A stretch of DNA of 64,000 nucleotides from Streptomyces sp. CBMA152 (GTDB lineage: Bacteria > Actinomycetota > Actinomycetes > Streptomycetales > Streptomycetaceae): positions 558,001 to 622,000 of the forward strand of contig NZ_MECJ01000028.1 of assembly GCF_014596475.1 (NCBI RefSeq). Reading direction: 5' to 3'. The translations under genes and the position numbers were made by a program. Shown here one piece after another: positions 40,494 to 48,933 of this stretch. Under the pieces are notes generated by a model. It was not told where the DNA came from, made no database searches, and was given only the letters and a program-made list of their open reading frames with translations. The first letter of the stretch is position 1. Each line of letters starts with the position of its first letter.

Positions 40494-40949
40494 TCAGCGC
40501 TGCGCGGGCAGTCCGGCCAGTTCAAGGGCCTTCGGGTCGGGCTCCAGCTCGCTGGTGCAGTGCGCGCAGCGGGTGGCGATACCGGGCACCTGGGTGTAGC
40601 AGCGGGGGCAGTCGCGCAGGGCGGCCTTGATGTCGACCGGCTTGTCGCGGTCGAGCCGCGCCTGGACCTTCATCATCGGGACGACGACGAGGAAGTAGAG
40701 CACCGCGGCGGTGATCAGGAAGGCGATGGCGGCGGCGATGAATTTCCCGTAGGGAAATACCACGCCCTCGGCCTTGAAGGTCGCCGTGCTGAAGTCGCCG
40801 CTGGAGCGGGTGGCGAGGCCGATGAGCGGGGTGATGAAGGCGGTACTGAAGCCGGTGACCACGGCGGTGAACGCCGATCCGACGGCCAGACCGACGGCCA
40901 TCGTCACGATGTTCCCGCGAAGGATGAAGTCCTTGAACCCGCTCAGCAC
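40494..40949 (-). CDS. mscL: Large-conductance mechanosensitive channel with C-terminal zinc ribbon
   Basis: A 151-residue MscL. The N-terminal amphipathic helix and first span (MLSGFKDFILRGNIVTMAVG, LAVGSAFTAVVTGF), the periplasmic loop and the second span (IAAAIAFLITAAVLYFLVVVP) are canonical. In place of a plain C-terminal helix the tail carries Cys114-x2-Cys117 and Cys128-x2-Cys131, a zinc-ribbon pattern. GTG 40949 follows AAGGAG. It would open as an osmotic safety valve; the role of the ribbon is unknown. Confidence 0.93.
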   Translation of the reverse strand: MLSGFKDFILRGNIVTMAVGLAVGSAFTAVVTGFSTAFITPLIGLATRSSGDFSTATFKAEGVVFPYGKFIAAAIAFLITAAVLYFLVVVPMMKVQARLDRDKPVDIKAALRDCPRCYTQVPGIATRCAHCTSELEPDPKALELAGLPAQR

Positions 40950-41077
40950 TGCTGTCGCTCCTTGGTGATGTCCGGCTGCCCGTACGGACACCGTCGGCGT
41001 CCGGGCACGCGTGCGTACACGTACGCGCGTACGACAGTGCCTTGTTCGGGTGCCCGAGTTCAAACCCGGTGCGTACG

Positions 41078-41106
41078 GAGGGGCCGATCGGCGTAGTCGG
41101 CCCCTC
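41078..41106 (-). terminator. Terminator of the nuo operon
   Basis: A perfect 10-bp stem (41078-41087 with 41097-41106) and 9-nt loop lie about 65 bp after the nuoN stop, before mscL. No strong U-run, but it is the only good hairpin in the gap. Confidence 0.65.
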
Positions 41107-41134
41107 GTAAGAGGCCGACCGAGTGCGTCGAAAA

Positions 41135-41175
41135 GGGTGCTCAGAAGCAGGTGTTCGGAAGCGGGTGCTCAGAAG
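41135..41175. repeat. 14-bp tandem repeat across the nuoN stop codon
   Basis: Three copies of a 13-14 bp unit (GGGTGCTCAGAAG, AGGTGTTCGGAAG, GGGTGCTCAGAAG) at 41135, 41149 and 41163. The last copy contains the nuoN stop codon. Confidence 0.65.
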
Positions 41176-42749
41176 AGGCTGATCGACGCGAAGTGCAGGG
41201 CCACCTGGGGCATGCCCGACAGGGCGACGCCCGCGACGGCCGTCAGCACGATGGCGACGGTGAGCGGGGCCGGGACGCCGGGACGCGCCGGGCGCGGTGC
41301 GAGTGTCACAGCCGCCTCCTCGGTCCCCTCGGTCCCCTCGGCCTCGACGACCGCCTCCGGTTCGCGGAACAGCACCGCCGTCCACCGCAGGTAGTAGTAC
41401 AGGGCGATCACGACGTTGAACGCCATGACGACCGCCAGCCAGCCCAGGCCCGCGTCCACCGCCGCCGAGAAGACGGTCACCTTGGCGAACAGGCCGATGA
41501 TGCCCGGCGGCAGACCGGCCAGGCAGAGCAGGAAGAAGCCCAGCGCGAGCGCGGCGAACGGCCGCTCGGCGTACAGGCCCCGGTAGTCGGAGAGACGGTT
41601 CAGCGGCCGCGTACGGGCGACCAGCGCGGCCACCGCGAACGCGCCGAGGTTCACCACGGCGTACATCAGGGCGTACGCGACGGTGGCGCCGACCTGGGCG
41701 TCGCTGGAGTACGCGGCCGCCGCGATCGGCACGAGGAGGTAGCCGGCCTGGCCCACCGAGGACCAGGCGAGCAGCCGGATCGCGCTGTACGCGCGCGTGG
41801 CCGACTGCCGCAGCGCCGCCACATTGCCGATGGTCATCGTCAGGGCGGCCACGACCGCGAGGGCCGGACCCCACACGTCCGCGTACGCGGGGAAGGCGAT
41901 GACGGTCACCAGGATGAGGCCGGAGAAGCCGACCGCCTTGCCGACCACCGACAAGTAGGCGGCGACAGGCAACGGCGCGCCTACGTAGGTGTCGGGCACC
42001 CAGAAGTGGAAGGGCACGGCGGCCGTCTTGAAGGCGAAGCCCACCAGGGTGAGCGCGACGCCCGTCTGGGCGAGCGTGTCCAGCTGGAAGGGCACGTCGG
42101 CGAGGCGGTTGGCGATCTCGTTGAGGTGCAGGGTGCCGGTCGCCGCGTACACGAAGCTGACGCCGAGGAGCATCACGGCGGTCGCGGTGACCGAGGAGAG
42201 GAAGAACTTCAGAGCCGCCTCGGAGGACAGCCGGTCGCCCCTCTTGAGGCCGACGAGCGCGAAGGCCGGCAGCGAGGCGACCTCCAGGGCGACCACCAGG
42301 GTCGCCAGGTCGCGCGAGGCGGGCAGCAGGGCGGCGCCGGCCGCCGAGGAGAGCAGCAGGAACCAGAACTCGCCCGCGGGCAGCTTCTCCTTGGTCTCCG
42401 TCATCGACAGCAGCGCGGTCAGCAGGGCGCCGCCGAGCACGATGAACTGGAGCACCAGCGTGAAGCGGTCGACGGTGTAGCTGCACGCCTCCGGGTTGGT
42501 GGTGAGGCAGAAGGTCGAGCGCGTCGACTTGTGCAGCGGGATCAGGAAGAGCAGCGCGGCGACGAGCCCCGCGACCGCGCCCCAGCCGAGCAGCGGCTTG
42601 CGGCTCTTGGGCACGAACAGGTCGGCGACCAGCACGATCAGCGCGACGGCCGCGGTGATCACCGGCGGGGCGATCGCGACCCAGTCGACGGACTGGACGA
42701 CGCCCGCGGCGCCGGTGACGGATGCGGCGCTTACGGCGGCCACGGTCAC
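41169..42749 (-). CDS. nuoN: NADH-quinone oxidoreductase subunit N (partial complex I, second set)
   Basis: A 526-residue antiporter-like proton-pumping subunit of complex I with about 14 spans (FKTAAVPFHFWVPDTYVGAPLPVAAYLS is the conserved TM7-8 region). GTG 42749 follows GGAGG and overlaps the nuoM stop as GTGA. It is the last gene of the nuoABCHIJKLMN operon. The C-terminus ends inside a 14-bp tandem repeat. Confidence 0.95.
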   Translation of the reverse strand: MTVAAVSAASVTGAAGVVQSVDWVAIAPPVITAAVALIVLVADLFVPKSRKPLLGWGAVAGLVAALLFLIPLHKSTRSTFCLTTNPEACSYTVDRFTLVLQFIVLGGALLTALLSMTETKEKLPAGEFWFLLLSSAAGAALLPASRDLATLVVALEVASLPAFALVGLKRGDRLSSEAALKFFLSSVTATAVMLLGVSFVYAATGTLHLNEIANRLADVPFQLDTLAQTGVALTLVGFAFKTAAVPFHFWVPDTYVGAPLPVAAYLSVVGKAVGFSGLILVTVIAFPAYADVWGPALAVVAALTMTIGNVAALRQSATRAYSAIRLLAWSSVGQAGYLLVPIAAAAYSSDAQVGATVAYALMYAVVNLGAFAVAALVARTRPLNRLSDYRGLYAERPFAALALGFFLLCLAGLPPGIIGLFAKVTVFSAAVDAGLGWLAVVMAFNVVIALYYYLRWTAVLFREPEAVVEAEGTEGTEEAAVTLAPRPARPGVPAPLTVAIVLTAVAGVALSGMPQVALHFASISLF

Positions 42750-44326
42750 GACTTGCCTCCTGCGAGGAGCTTGTGGACGGCCGGATCGGTGAGGCCGAGG
42801 AGGACCGCGGGCCAGAGGCCGGCGAGGACGGTGAGGGCGACGAGCGGGCTCCAGGAGGCGACTTCGTACCCCTGGACGTCGACGAGCCGCGGCTCCTGCG
42901 GCTGGGTGCCCGGCGTGCCCATGCAGACACGGCGCACGACGACGAGCAGATACGCGGCGGTGAGCAGCGTGCCGACGGCCGCGATCGACATGAACGTGAC
43001 GAACGCGGGGCGGCTCAGACCGTCGGCGGGGTTGAACGCGCCGAACATCGACAGCATCTCGCCCCAGAACCCGGCCAGTCCGGGCAGTCCGAGCGAGGCG
43101 ACGGCCGCGAAGGCGACCAGGCCGCCCAGGCGCGGGGCCCGGCCGTAGAGCGCGGCGCCGGTCGCGCCGGAGAGGGTGTCCAGGTCGGCGGTGCCGTAGC
43201 GGTCCTTGAGGGCGCCGACCAGGAAGAACAGCAGGCCGGTGATCAGGCCGTGGGCGATGTTCGCGAAGAGCGCGCCGTTGACGCCGGTGGGGGTCATGCT
43301 CGCGATGCCGAGGAGCACGAAGCCCATGTGGCCGACGGAGGAGTACGCGATGAGGCGCTTCAGGTCGCCCTTGTTGCCCCGCTTGGCCAGCGCCAGGCAG
43401 GCCAGCGAACCGTAGATGATCCCGGCGACCGCGAAGGCCGCCAGATACGGGGCGAACCGGTGCATTCCCTCAGGCGCGATGGGCAGCACGATGCGGACGA
43501 ACCCGTACGTACCCATCTTCAGCAGCACGCCGGCCAGCAGCACCGAGCCGACGGTCGGCGCGGCGGTGTGGGCGTCCGGGAGCCAGCTGTGCAGCGGCCA
43601 CATCGGGGTCTTCACGGCGAGCCCGATCCCGATCGCCAAAACGGCGATGACCTGCACGGATGTGGTCATCCCCCGGCCGTTGTCAGTGGCGAGTGCCACC
43701 ATGTCGAAGGTGCCGGTCTTCAGCCCGATCAGCAGCAGGCCGAGCAGCATGACGACGGAACCGAGCAGGGTGTAGAGGATGAACTTCCAGGCGGCGGCCT
43801 GCCGTTGCTCACCGCCCCAGCGGGCGATGAGGAAGTACATCGGGATGAGCACCATCTCGAACGCGAGGAAGAAGAGCAGCAGGTCGAGGACGGCGAAGGT
43901 GGCGAGGGTGCCGGACTCCAGGACGAGCAGGAGAGCGACGAACGCCTTCGGGGACGGGCCCGCGGGCATCTTGAAGTAGCTGTACAGCGCGCAGAGGAAG
44001 GTCAGCAGCGCGGTCAGGACGAGAAGGGGGAGCGAGATGCCGTCGATGCCGAGGTGGATGCGCACGTTCAGCGTGGGGATCCACTTGATGTCCGTCGTGG
44101 CCTGCATCGTCGACGGGTGGTCGCGGTCGAAGCCGAGCGCGAGGACGATCGCCGCGAGCAGGATCGCGCCGGTGACGGTCACGCCGTGGCGGAGCACGGC
44201 CTGGTCGGGGGACTTCCCCTTCAGCCCGGGCGGGGCGGGCAGGAGCGCCGCGACCGCGCCGAGGAGCGGGCCGACCACGAGGAACGCGAGAAGGAACTGC
44301 ATCACGGACGCGCTGATATCAATCAC
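42746..44326 (-). CDS. nuoM: NADH-quinone oxidoreductase subunit M
   Basis: A 526-residue antiporter-like subunit of the membrane arm. The conserved LFFLAFEMVLIPMYFLI, VKTPMWPLHSWLPDAHTAAPTVGSVLLAG and KRLIAYSSVGHMGFVLLG segments are present, so the proton-translocation residues look intact. GTG start, three bases after the nuoL stop, and a GTGA overlap with nuoN downstream. Confidence 0.95.
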   Translation of the reverse strand: MIDISASVMQFLLAFLVVGPLLGAVAALLPAPPGLKGKSPDQAVLRHGVTVTGAILLAAIVLALGFDRDHPSTMQATTDIKWIPTLNVRIHLGIDGISLPLLVLTALLTFLCALYSYFKMPAGPSPKAFVALLLVLESGTLATFAVLDLLLFFLAFEMVLIPMYFLIARWGGEQRQAAAWKFILYTLLGSVVMLLGLLLIGLKTGTFDMVALATDNGRGMTTSVQVIAVLAIGIGLAVKTPMWPLHSWLPDAHTAAPTVGSVLLAGVLLKMGTYGFVRIVLPIAPEGMHRFAPYLAAFAVAGIIYGSLACLALAKRGNKGDLKRLIAYSSVGHMGFVLLGIASMTPTGVNGALFANIAHGLITGLLFFLVGALKDRYGTADLDTLSGATGAALYGRAPRLGGLVAFAAVASLGLPGLAGFWGEMLSMFGAFNPADGLSRPAFVTFMSIAAVGTLLTAAYLLVVVRRVCMGTPGTQPQEPRLVDVQGYEVASWSPLVALTVLAGLWPAVLLGLTDPAVHKLLAGGKS

Positions 44327-44329
44327 GGC

Positions 44330-46330
44330 TCACGATCCGGCGTTGACGTTGGCAAGGACGACGGCGACGAGCGCCAGGACGGCGGAGCCGGCGAGCAGCG
44401 CGCTGAGATAGGTCTGCACATTGCCGGTCTGGGCCTTGCGGACGGCCGCGCCCAGCCAGCGGGGAAGGGCGCCCGCGCCCTGTACGTAGGTGTCGACGAC
44501 CTCGCGGTCCAGGAAGCGGACCAGCGCGGCGGCGGCGAGCACGGGGCGGACGAAGAGCGTCCGGTAGACCGCGTCGAGGTGGAAGCCGGTGGCCGCGTGG
44601 CGGTGCAGCGGGCCGAGCAGCAGCCGTCCCGGGTCGGCGGGGTCGGGAGCCGAGGCAATGTCGCCGTACGCCGGGGTGTGGCTGGCGATGGCCGCTTCCT
44701 CGACGAGCCCTCCGTCCGCCTCCGGGTGGGCGGCGACCGCACCGAGCGGGGTGCGGGCGGCCAGGGTGCTGGTGTGCCGCCAGGTGGCGTAGGTGACGAG
44801 CCCGCCGACCAGGGCGACGCCGGTCGACAGGACCGACGTGGTCAGGGCCGGGGTGAGCGCGTGGCCGTCGAACCAGTCGTCGATGTAGCCGGTGGTGAGA
44901 CCGAAGGCGAGCGACGGGATGGCCAGGACCCAGAGCACGGCGTTCATGGCGAGGGGCTGGCGGCCGTGGTCCGGGGCGGGTGAGCCCTTGCCCCGGAAGG
45001 CCATCAGCCACAGGCGCGTGGCGTACGCGGCGGTGAGCAGGGCGGTCAGCAGACCGGCGAGCAGCACGATCCAGCCGGTGGCCTCCGGGGCGACCGTGCT
45101 GTCCCCGAGGGCGGTGTGCTCGGCGGCCGACAGGACGGCTTCCTTGGAGAAGAAGCCGGCGAAGGGAGGGATCGCGGCGAGCGCGAGCAGGGCGACGGTC
45201 ATCGTCCAGTACGCGTCGGGGATGCGCTTGGCGAGGCCGTCCATACGGGACATGGCGGCCAGGGAGTTGGTGCCGGCGGCGTGGATGATCACGCCGGCCG
45301 CGAGGAACAGCAGCGCCTTGAAGGCGCCGTGCGAGAGGAGGTGGAAGACGGCGGCACCGCGGTCGCCGACGGCCAGGGCGCCCGACATATAGCCGAGCTG
45401 ACCGATGGTCGAGTAGGCGAGGACGCGCTTGATGTCGTCCTGCGCGAGGGCGGCGAGCGCGGAGCCGACCATCGTGACGGCGGCCATCACGGCGAGCACG
45501 GTCAGCGCGGCGGCGGAGGCCGCGAAGACGGGGAGGAGGCGGGCCACGAAGTAGATACCGGCGGCGACCATCGTCGCGGCGTGGATCAGCGCGGAGACGG
45601 GGGTCGGGCCCGCCATCGCGTCGGGCAGCCAGGTGTGCAGCGGGAACTGCGCGGACTTGCCCGCCACACCGGCCAGGAGCAGCAGGGCGATCAGCGTGGG
45701 GTGGTCGATCCCGCCGGTGAGGGCGGCCTGGACGACCCCGGTGATGCGGAACGTTCCGGCGTCCGTGGCCAGCGCGAACAGACCGATCAGGAAGGGGACG
45801 TCACCGAGCTTGGTGACCAGGAAGGCCTTCAGCGAGGCGGCACGGGCCTCGGGGGTCTCCCAGTAGTGGCCGACCAGGAAGTACGAGCAGATGCCCATGA
45901 TCTCCCAGCCGACCAGGAGCACCATCAGGTCGCCGGAGTAGACGACGAGCAGCATCGCGGAGGTGAACAGGGAGACGAGAGCGGCGTACGAGGGGTAGCG
46001 CGGGTCGTCGCGCAGATACCCGGTGGAGTACAGCTGCACGCAGGTCGCCACCAGGCCGACCAGGACCGCGACGAGGACGGCGAAGCCGTCGAGGTGCAGG
46101 TCCAGGTCGATCGGGACGGACCCGGTCGGGGTGAGCCGCCGGGAGGCGTCGATCGACTTGCCGCCGCCCTGGTCCACGGCGACGACGACGGCCAGGACGA
46201 ACGCGGCCAGCGTCGGCAGTACGGCCAGCGGGCGTACGTAACCGGGAGCGGTGCGGCCGAGCAGGAGTCCGGCCGCGGCGCCCAGGAACGGAAGGAGGGG
46301 GACGAGGACGGCGAGGGTCGTGGTGGTCAC
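44330..46330 (-). CDS. nuoL: NADH-quinone oxidoreductase subunit L
   Basis: A 666-residue subunit at the tip of the membrane arm, with the long C-terminal lateral helix region. Conserved segments include VGWEIMGICSYFLVGHYW, GKSAQFPLHTWLPDAMAGPTPVSALIHAATMVAAGIYFV and KRVLAYSTIGQLGYM. GTG 46330 overlaps the nuoK stop as GTGA. Its length is normal for NuoL. Confidence 0.95.
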   Translation of the reverse strand: MTTTTLAVLVPLLPFLGAAAGLLLGRTAPGYVRPLAVLPTLAAFVLAVVVAVDQGGGKSIDASRRLTPTGSVPIDLDLHLDGFAVLVAVLVGLVATCVQLYSTGYLRDDPRYPSYAALVSLFTSAMLLVVYSGDLMVLLVGWEIMGICSYFLVGHYWETPEARAASLKAFLVTKLGDVPFLIGLFALATDAGTFRITGVVQAALTGGIDHPTLIALLLLAGVAGKSAQFPLHTWLPDAMAGPTPVSALIHAATMVAAGIYFVARLLPVFAASAAALTVLAVMAAVTMVGSALAALAQDDIKRVLAYSTIGQLGYMSGALAVGDRGAAVFHLLSHGAFKALLFLAAGVIIHAAGTNSLAAMSRMDGLAKRIPDAYWTMTVALLALAAIPPFAGFFSKEAVLSAAEHTALGDSTVAPEATGWIVLLAGLLTALLTAAYATRLWLMAFRGKGSPAPDHGRQPLAMNAVLWVLAIPSLAFGLTTGYIDDWFDGHALTPALTTSVLSTGVALVGGLVTYATWRHTSTLAARTPLGAVAAHPEADGGLVEEAAIASHTPAYGDIASAPDPADPGRLLLGPLHRHAATGFHLDAVYRTLFVRPVLAAAALVRFLDREVVDTYVQGAGALPRWLGAAVRKAQTGNVQTYLSALLAGSAVLALVAVVLANVNAGS

Positions 46331-46686
46331 GCGGCGGCCTCAGCCTTCTGTGCCGGGGCGGCGGGGTCGTCGGGGCCGGAGCCCTCGGCCGTGTCACGGA
46401 GCTTGTCGATGTCCGCGGTGCCGCGGTTGCGGTACACGGCCAGCACGATCGCCAGGCCGATGCCGATCTCGGCGGCGGCGATGGCGATCGTGAACAGGGT
46501 GAGCGCCTGGCCGGCGTGCAGGGTGTCGCGCAGCCATACGTCGAAGGCGACGAGGTTGAGGTTGACGGCGTTGAGCATCAGCTCGACGGACATCAGGACC
46601 AGGATCGCGTTGCGGCGCGCGAGCACCCCGTACACACCGGTGCAGAAGAGGAGGACGGCGAGAGCGGCCGGATAGATCAGGTGCAT
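46327..46686 (-). CDS. nuoK: NADH-quinone oxidoreductase subunit K
   Basis: A 119-residue three-span subunit with the conserved glutamates in SVELMLNAVNLNLVAF and AIAAAEIGIGLAIVLAVYR that form part of the proton path. It is about 20 residues longer than usual because of a charged, Ala/Pro-rich C-terminus (GSGPDDPAAPAQKAEAAA). ATG 46686 overlaps the nuoJ stop as ATGA. Confidence 0.94.
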   Translation of the reverse strand: MHLIYPAALAVLLFCTGVYGVLARRNAILVLMSVELMLNAVNLNLVAFDVWLRDTLHAGQALTLFTIAIAAAEIGIGLAIVLAVYRNRGTADIDKLRDTAEGSGPDDPAAPAQKAEAAA

Positions 46687-47267
46687 CAGCGCTGCTCCTC
46701 GTCTCTGGGGGCGTCGTCGTCGCTCTTGCGGGACATGACGATGGCGCCGACGAGTGCGGCGAGAAGGAGGACCGAGAGCGCTTCGAACGGCAGCACCCAG
46801 TGCCGGAACAGGATCGAGCCGGTGACCTTGGTCGAGCCCTGGCCGGGGCCGTCGACGTTGATCCAGGTCGTCCGGAAGGCGTCCAGGACGACCCAGAGCA
46901 GCGAGCCGGCGGCGGCGAGGGCGACGGCGAGGGCGGCCCACCGGTTGCCCGAGTCGGCGTCCGGGGAGCGGCCGATCGGGGCCCTGGTCAGCATCAGCCC
47001 GAACAGGAGGAGGACCACGACGGAACCGACATAGATGAGGACCTGCACCCACGCGATGAACTCGGCGGTGAGCAGGAGGTACTCGACGGCGATGCCGCCG
47101 AGCGCCACGACCAGCCAGAGGGCGGCGTGCACCAGCTGCTTCGTCGTGACCGTGAGGACGGCCGCGCCGAAGGTCACGGCGCCGACGAGGAGGAAGGCGA
47201 TCTCGACCCCGGTCGGGGAGAGAAAGCCGTGGTGCACGGCGTGCGGACCCTGCGCGAGGAGCATCAT
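46686..47267 (-). CDS. nuoJ: NADH-quinone oxidoreductase subunit J
   Basis: A 193-residue membrane subunit with five spans (EIAFLLVGAVTFGAAVLTV, HAALWLVVALGGIAVEYLLL, VQVLIYVGSVVVLLLFGLML and two more). The YVGSVVVLLLFGLML segment is the conserved NuoJ TM3. ATG 47267 overlaps the nuoI stop (ATGA). The C-terminal 20 residues are hydrophilic. Confidence 0.93.
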   Translation of the reverse strand: MMLLAQGPHAVHHGFLSPTGVEIAFLLVGAVTFGAAVLTVTTKQLVHAALWLVVALGGIAVEYLLLTAEFIAWVQVLIYVGSVVVLLLFGLMLTRAPIGRSPDADSGNRWAALAVALAAAGSLLWVVLDAFRTTWINVDGPGQGSTKVTGSILFRHWVLPFEALSVLLLAALVGAIVMSRKSDDDAPRDEEQR

Positions 47268-47965
47268 GCCTGGCCCTCCTCGGGCTCAGTGGCCTTGGGC
47301 TCGGCGGTCTTGGGCTCGGGGGCGGCGGCCCCGGCAGCTGCCTCGGGGGAAGCGGCGGGTTCGGTGGTCGCGGCTGCCTCGGCCGCTGCGGCGAGCTTCT
47401 CCGCCGTCTTGCGGGCCGACGCGACCTCCTTCGGCTCTTCCGCCGCCGGGTCGAGCGCGGGCGGGGCCGGGACCGTCCACATCCAGTCGCGGAGCTTGTC
47501 GCGCTCGTGGGTGAGTTCGTGGATGTCCGTCTCCGCGTACTCGAACTCGGGCGACCAGAACAGCGCGTCGAAAGGACACACCTCGATGCAGATACCGCAG
47601 TACATGCAGAGCGAGAAGTCGATGGCGAAGCGGTCGAGGACGTTGCGGCTGCGCTCGCGGCCGCCTTCGACCGCCGCCGGGACCGTCTCCTTGTGGGAGT
47701 CGATGTAGATGCACCAGTCGGGGCACTCACGGGCGCAGAGCATGCAGACCGTGCAGTTCTCCTCGAACAGGCCGATCACGCCCCGGCTGCGGGGCGGGAG
47801 TTCGGGCTGGACGTCCGGGTACTGCGCGGTGACCGTCTTCTTGGTCATCGTGCGGAGCGTCACGGCCAGGCCCTTGGCGAGGCCGGAGCCGGGGAACCGG
47901 GAGCGGGCGGGCGGGAGGTCCGCCGGGTTCGCGGTGTTCGCCGCGTTCGCAGGGTTTGCAGCCAT
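47264..47965 (-). CDS. nuoI: NADH-quinone oxidoreductase subunit I, with extended termini
   Basis: A 233-residue 8Fe ferredoxin-like subunit that passes electrons through clusters N6a and N6b to NuoB. Cys71, 74, 77 and 81 (CTVCMLCARECP) and Cys120, 123, 126 and 130 (CMYCGICIEVCP) are all present. The N-terminus has an Asn/Ala/Pro-rich lead, and the last 50 or so residues are an Ala/Glu/Pro-rich low-complexity tail absent from typical NuoI. ATG 47965 shares its A with the nuoH stop codon. Confidence 0.94.
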   Translation of the reverse strand: MAANPANAANTANPADLPPARSRFPGSGLAKGLAVTLRTMTKKTVTAQYPDVQPELPPRSRGVIGLFEENCTVCMLCARECPDWCIYIDSHKETVPAAVEGGRERSRNVLDRFAIDFSLCMYCGICIEVCPFDALFWSPEFEYAETDIHELTHERDKLRDWMWTVPAPPALDPAAEEPKEVASARKTAEKLAAAAEAAATTEPAASPEAAAGAAAPEPKTAEPKATEPEEGQA

Positions 47966-48933
47966 CAGCTGATCGCCACCTTCACGATGCCGGTGAGCGC
48001 GATCTGCGCGAGAGCGAGGGGGATGAGCGTGGTCCAGGCGAGTTTCTGCAACTGGTCCTCGCGGAGCCGGGGGTAACTGACACGCAGCCAGATGACGATG
48101 AAGGCGAGGACCGCGGTCTTGAGGAGCGTCCACACCCAGCCGAGCCCGTCGGCGCCGAAGGGGCCGTGCCAGCCGCCCAGGAACAGGACGGTGGTGAGGC
48201 CGCACAGGACGACGATCCCGGCGTACTCGGCGAGCAGGAAGAGGGCGAAGCGCAGGCCCGTGTACTCGGTGTACGCGCCGAAGATGATCTCGGAGTCGGC
48301 GACCGGCATGTCGAAGGGCGGGCGCTGGAGTTCGGCGAGGCCGGCCACGAAGAAGACCAGGGCGCCGACGATCTGCCAGGGCAGCCACCACCACTCGAAG
48401 GCGTTGAGGATGCCGGGCAGCGAGACCGTACCGGCCGCCATCGCCACGGAGGCGGCGGCGAGCAGCATCGGCAGCTCGTACGCGAGGAGCTGGGCGGCGG
48501 TGCGCAGTCCGCCGAGGAGGGAGAACTTGTTGGCCGAGGCCCAGCCCGCCATCAGCGAGCCGAGCACGCCGACGCCCATGACGGCGAGTACGAAGAAGAT
48601 GCCCGCGTCGACCACCTGGCCGACCGCGCCCTCGCTCGGGCCGACGGGGATCGCGACCAGGACGAGGAGGTACGGGAGCAGGGCGACGGCGGGGGCGAGC
48701 TGGAAGACGCGGCGGTCGGCGTCGGCCGGGACCACGTCCTCCTTCTGCGCGAACTTCACGCCGTCCGCGACGAGCTGGGCCCAGCCGTGGAAGCCACCGG
48801 CGTACATCGGGCCGAGGCGGCCCTGCATATGGGCCATGACCTTGTGCTCGGTCTGTCCGATGACGAGGGGCAGGACGAGGAACACGCCGAAGACGACGAG
48901 GAGCCGGAGGGCGACGTCGAGTGCGTCGTTCAC
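47965..48933 (-). CDS. nuoH: NADH-quinone oxidoreductase subunit H
   Basis: A 322-residue eight-span subunit that forms the quinone chamber with NuoB and NuoD. Conserved segments include ERKV-like TEHKVMAHMQGRLGPMYAG, QLLAYELPMLLA and AELQRPPFDMPVADSEIIFGAYTEYTGLRF. The usual ERK(V/I) motif is TEHKV here. GTG 48933 overlaps the nuoC stop as GTGA. Confidence 0.94.
   Translation of the reverse strand: MNDALDVALRLLVVFGVFLVLPLVIGQTEHKVMAHMQGRLGPMYAGGFHGWAQLVADGVKFAQKEDVVPADADRRVFQLAPAVALLPYLLVLVAIPVGPSEGAVGQVVDAGIFFVLAVMGVGVLGSLMAGWASANKFSLLGGLRTAAQLLAYELPMLLAAASVAMAAGTVSLPGILNAFEWWWLPWQIVGALVFFVAGLAELQRPPFDMPVADSEIIFGAYTEYTGLRFALFLLAEYAGIVVLCGLTTVLFLGGWHGPFGADGLGWVWTLLKTAVLAFIVIWLRVSYPRLREDQLQKLAWTTLIPLALAQIALTGIVKVAIS

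Noticed and set aside
41048..41070. GAGTTCAAACCC sequence resembling a tRNA T-loop between nuoN and mscL
   Set aside because: No acceptor, D or anticodon arms can be drawn on either strand.
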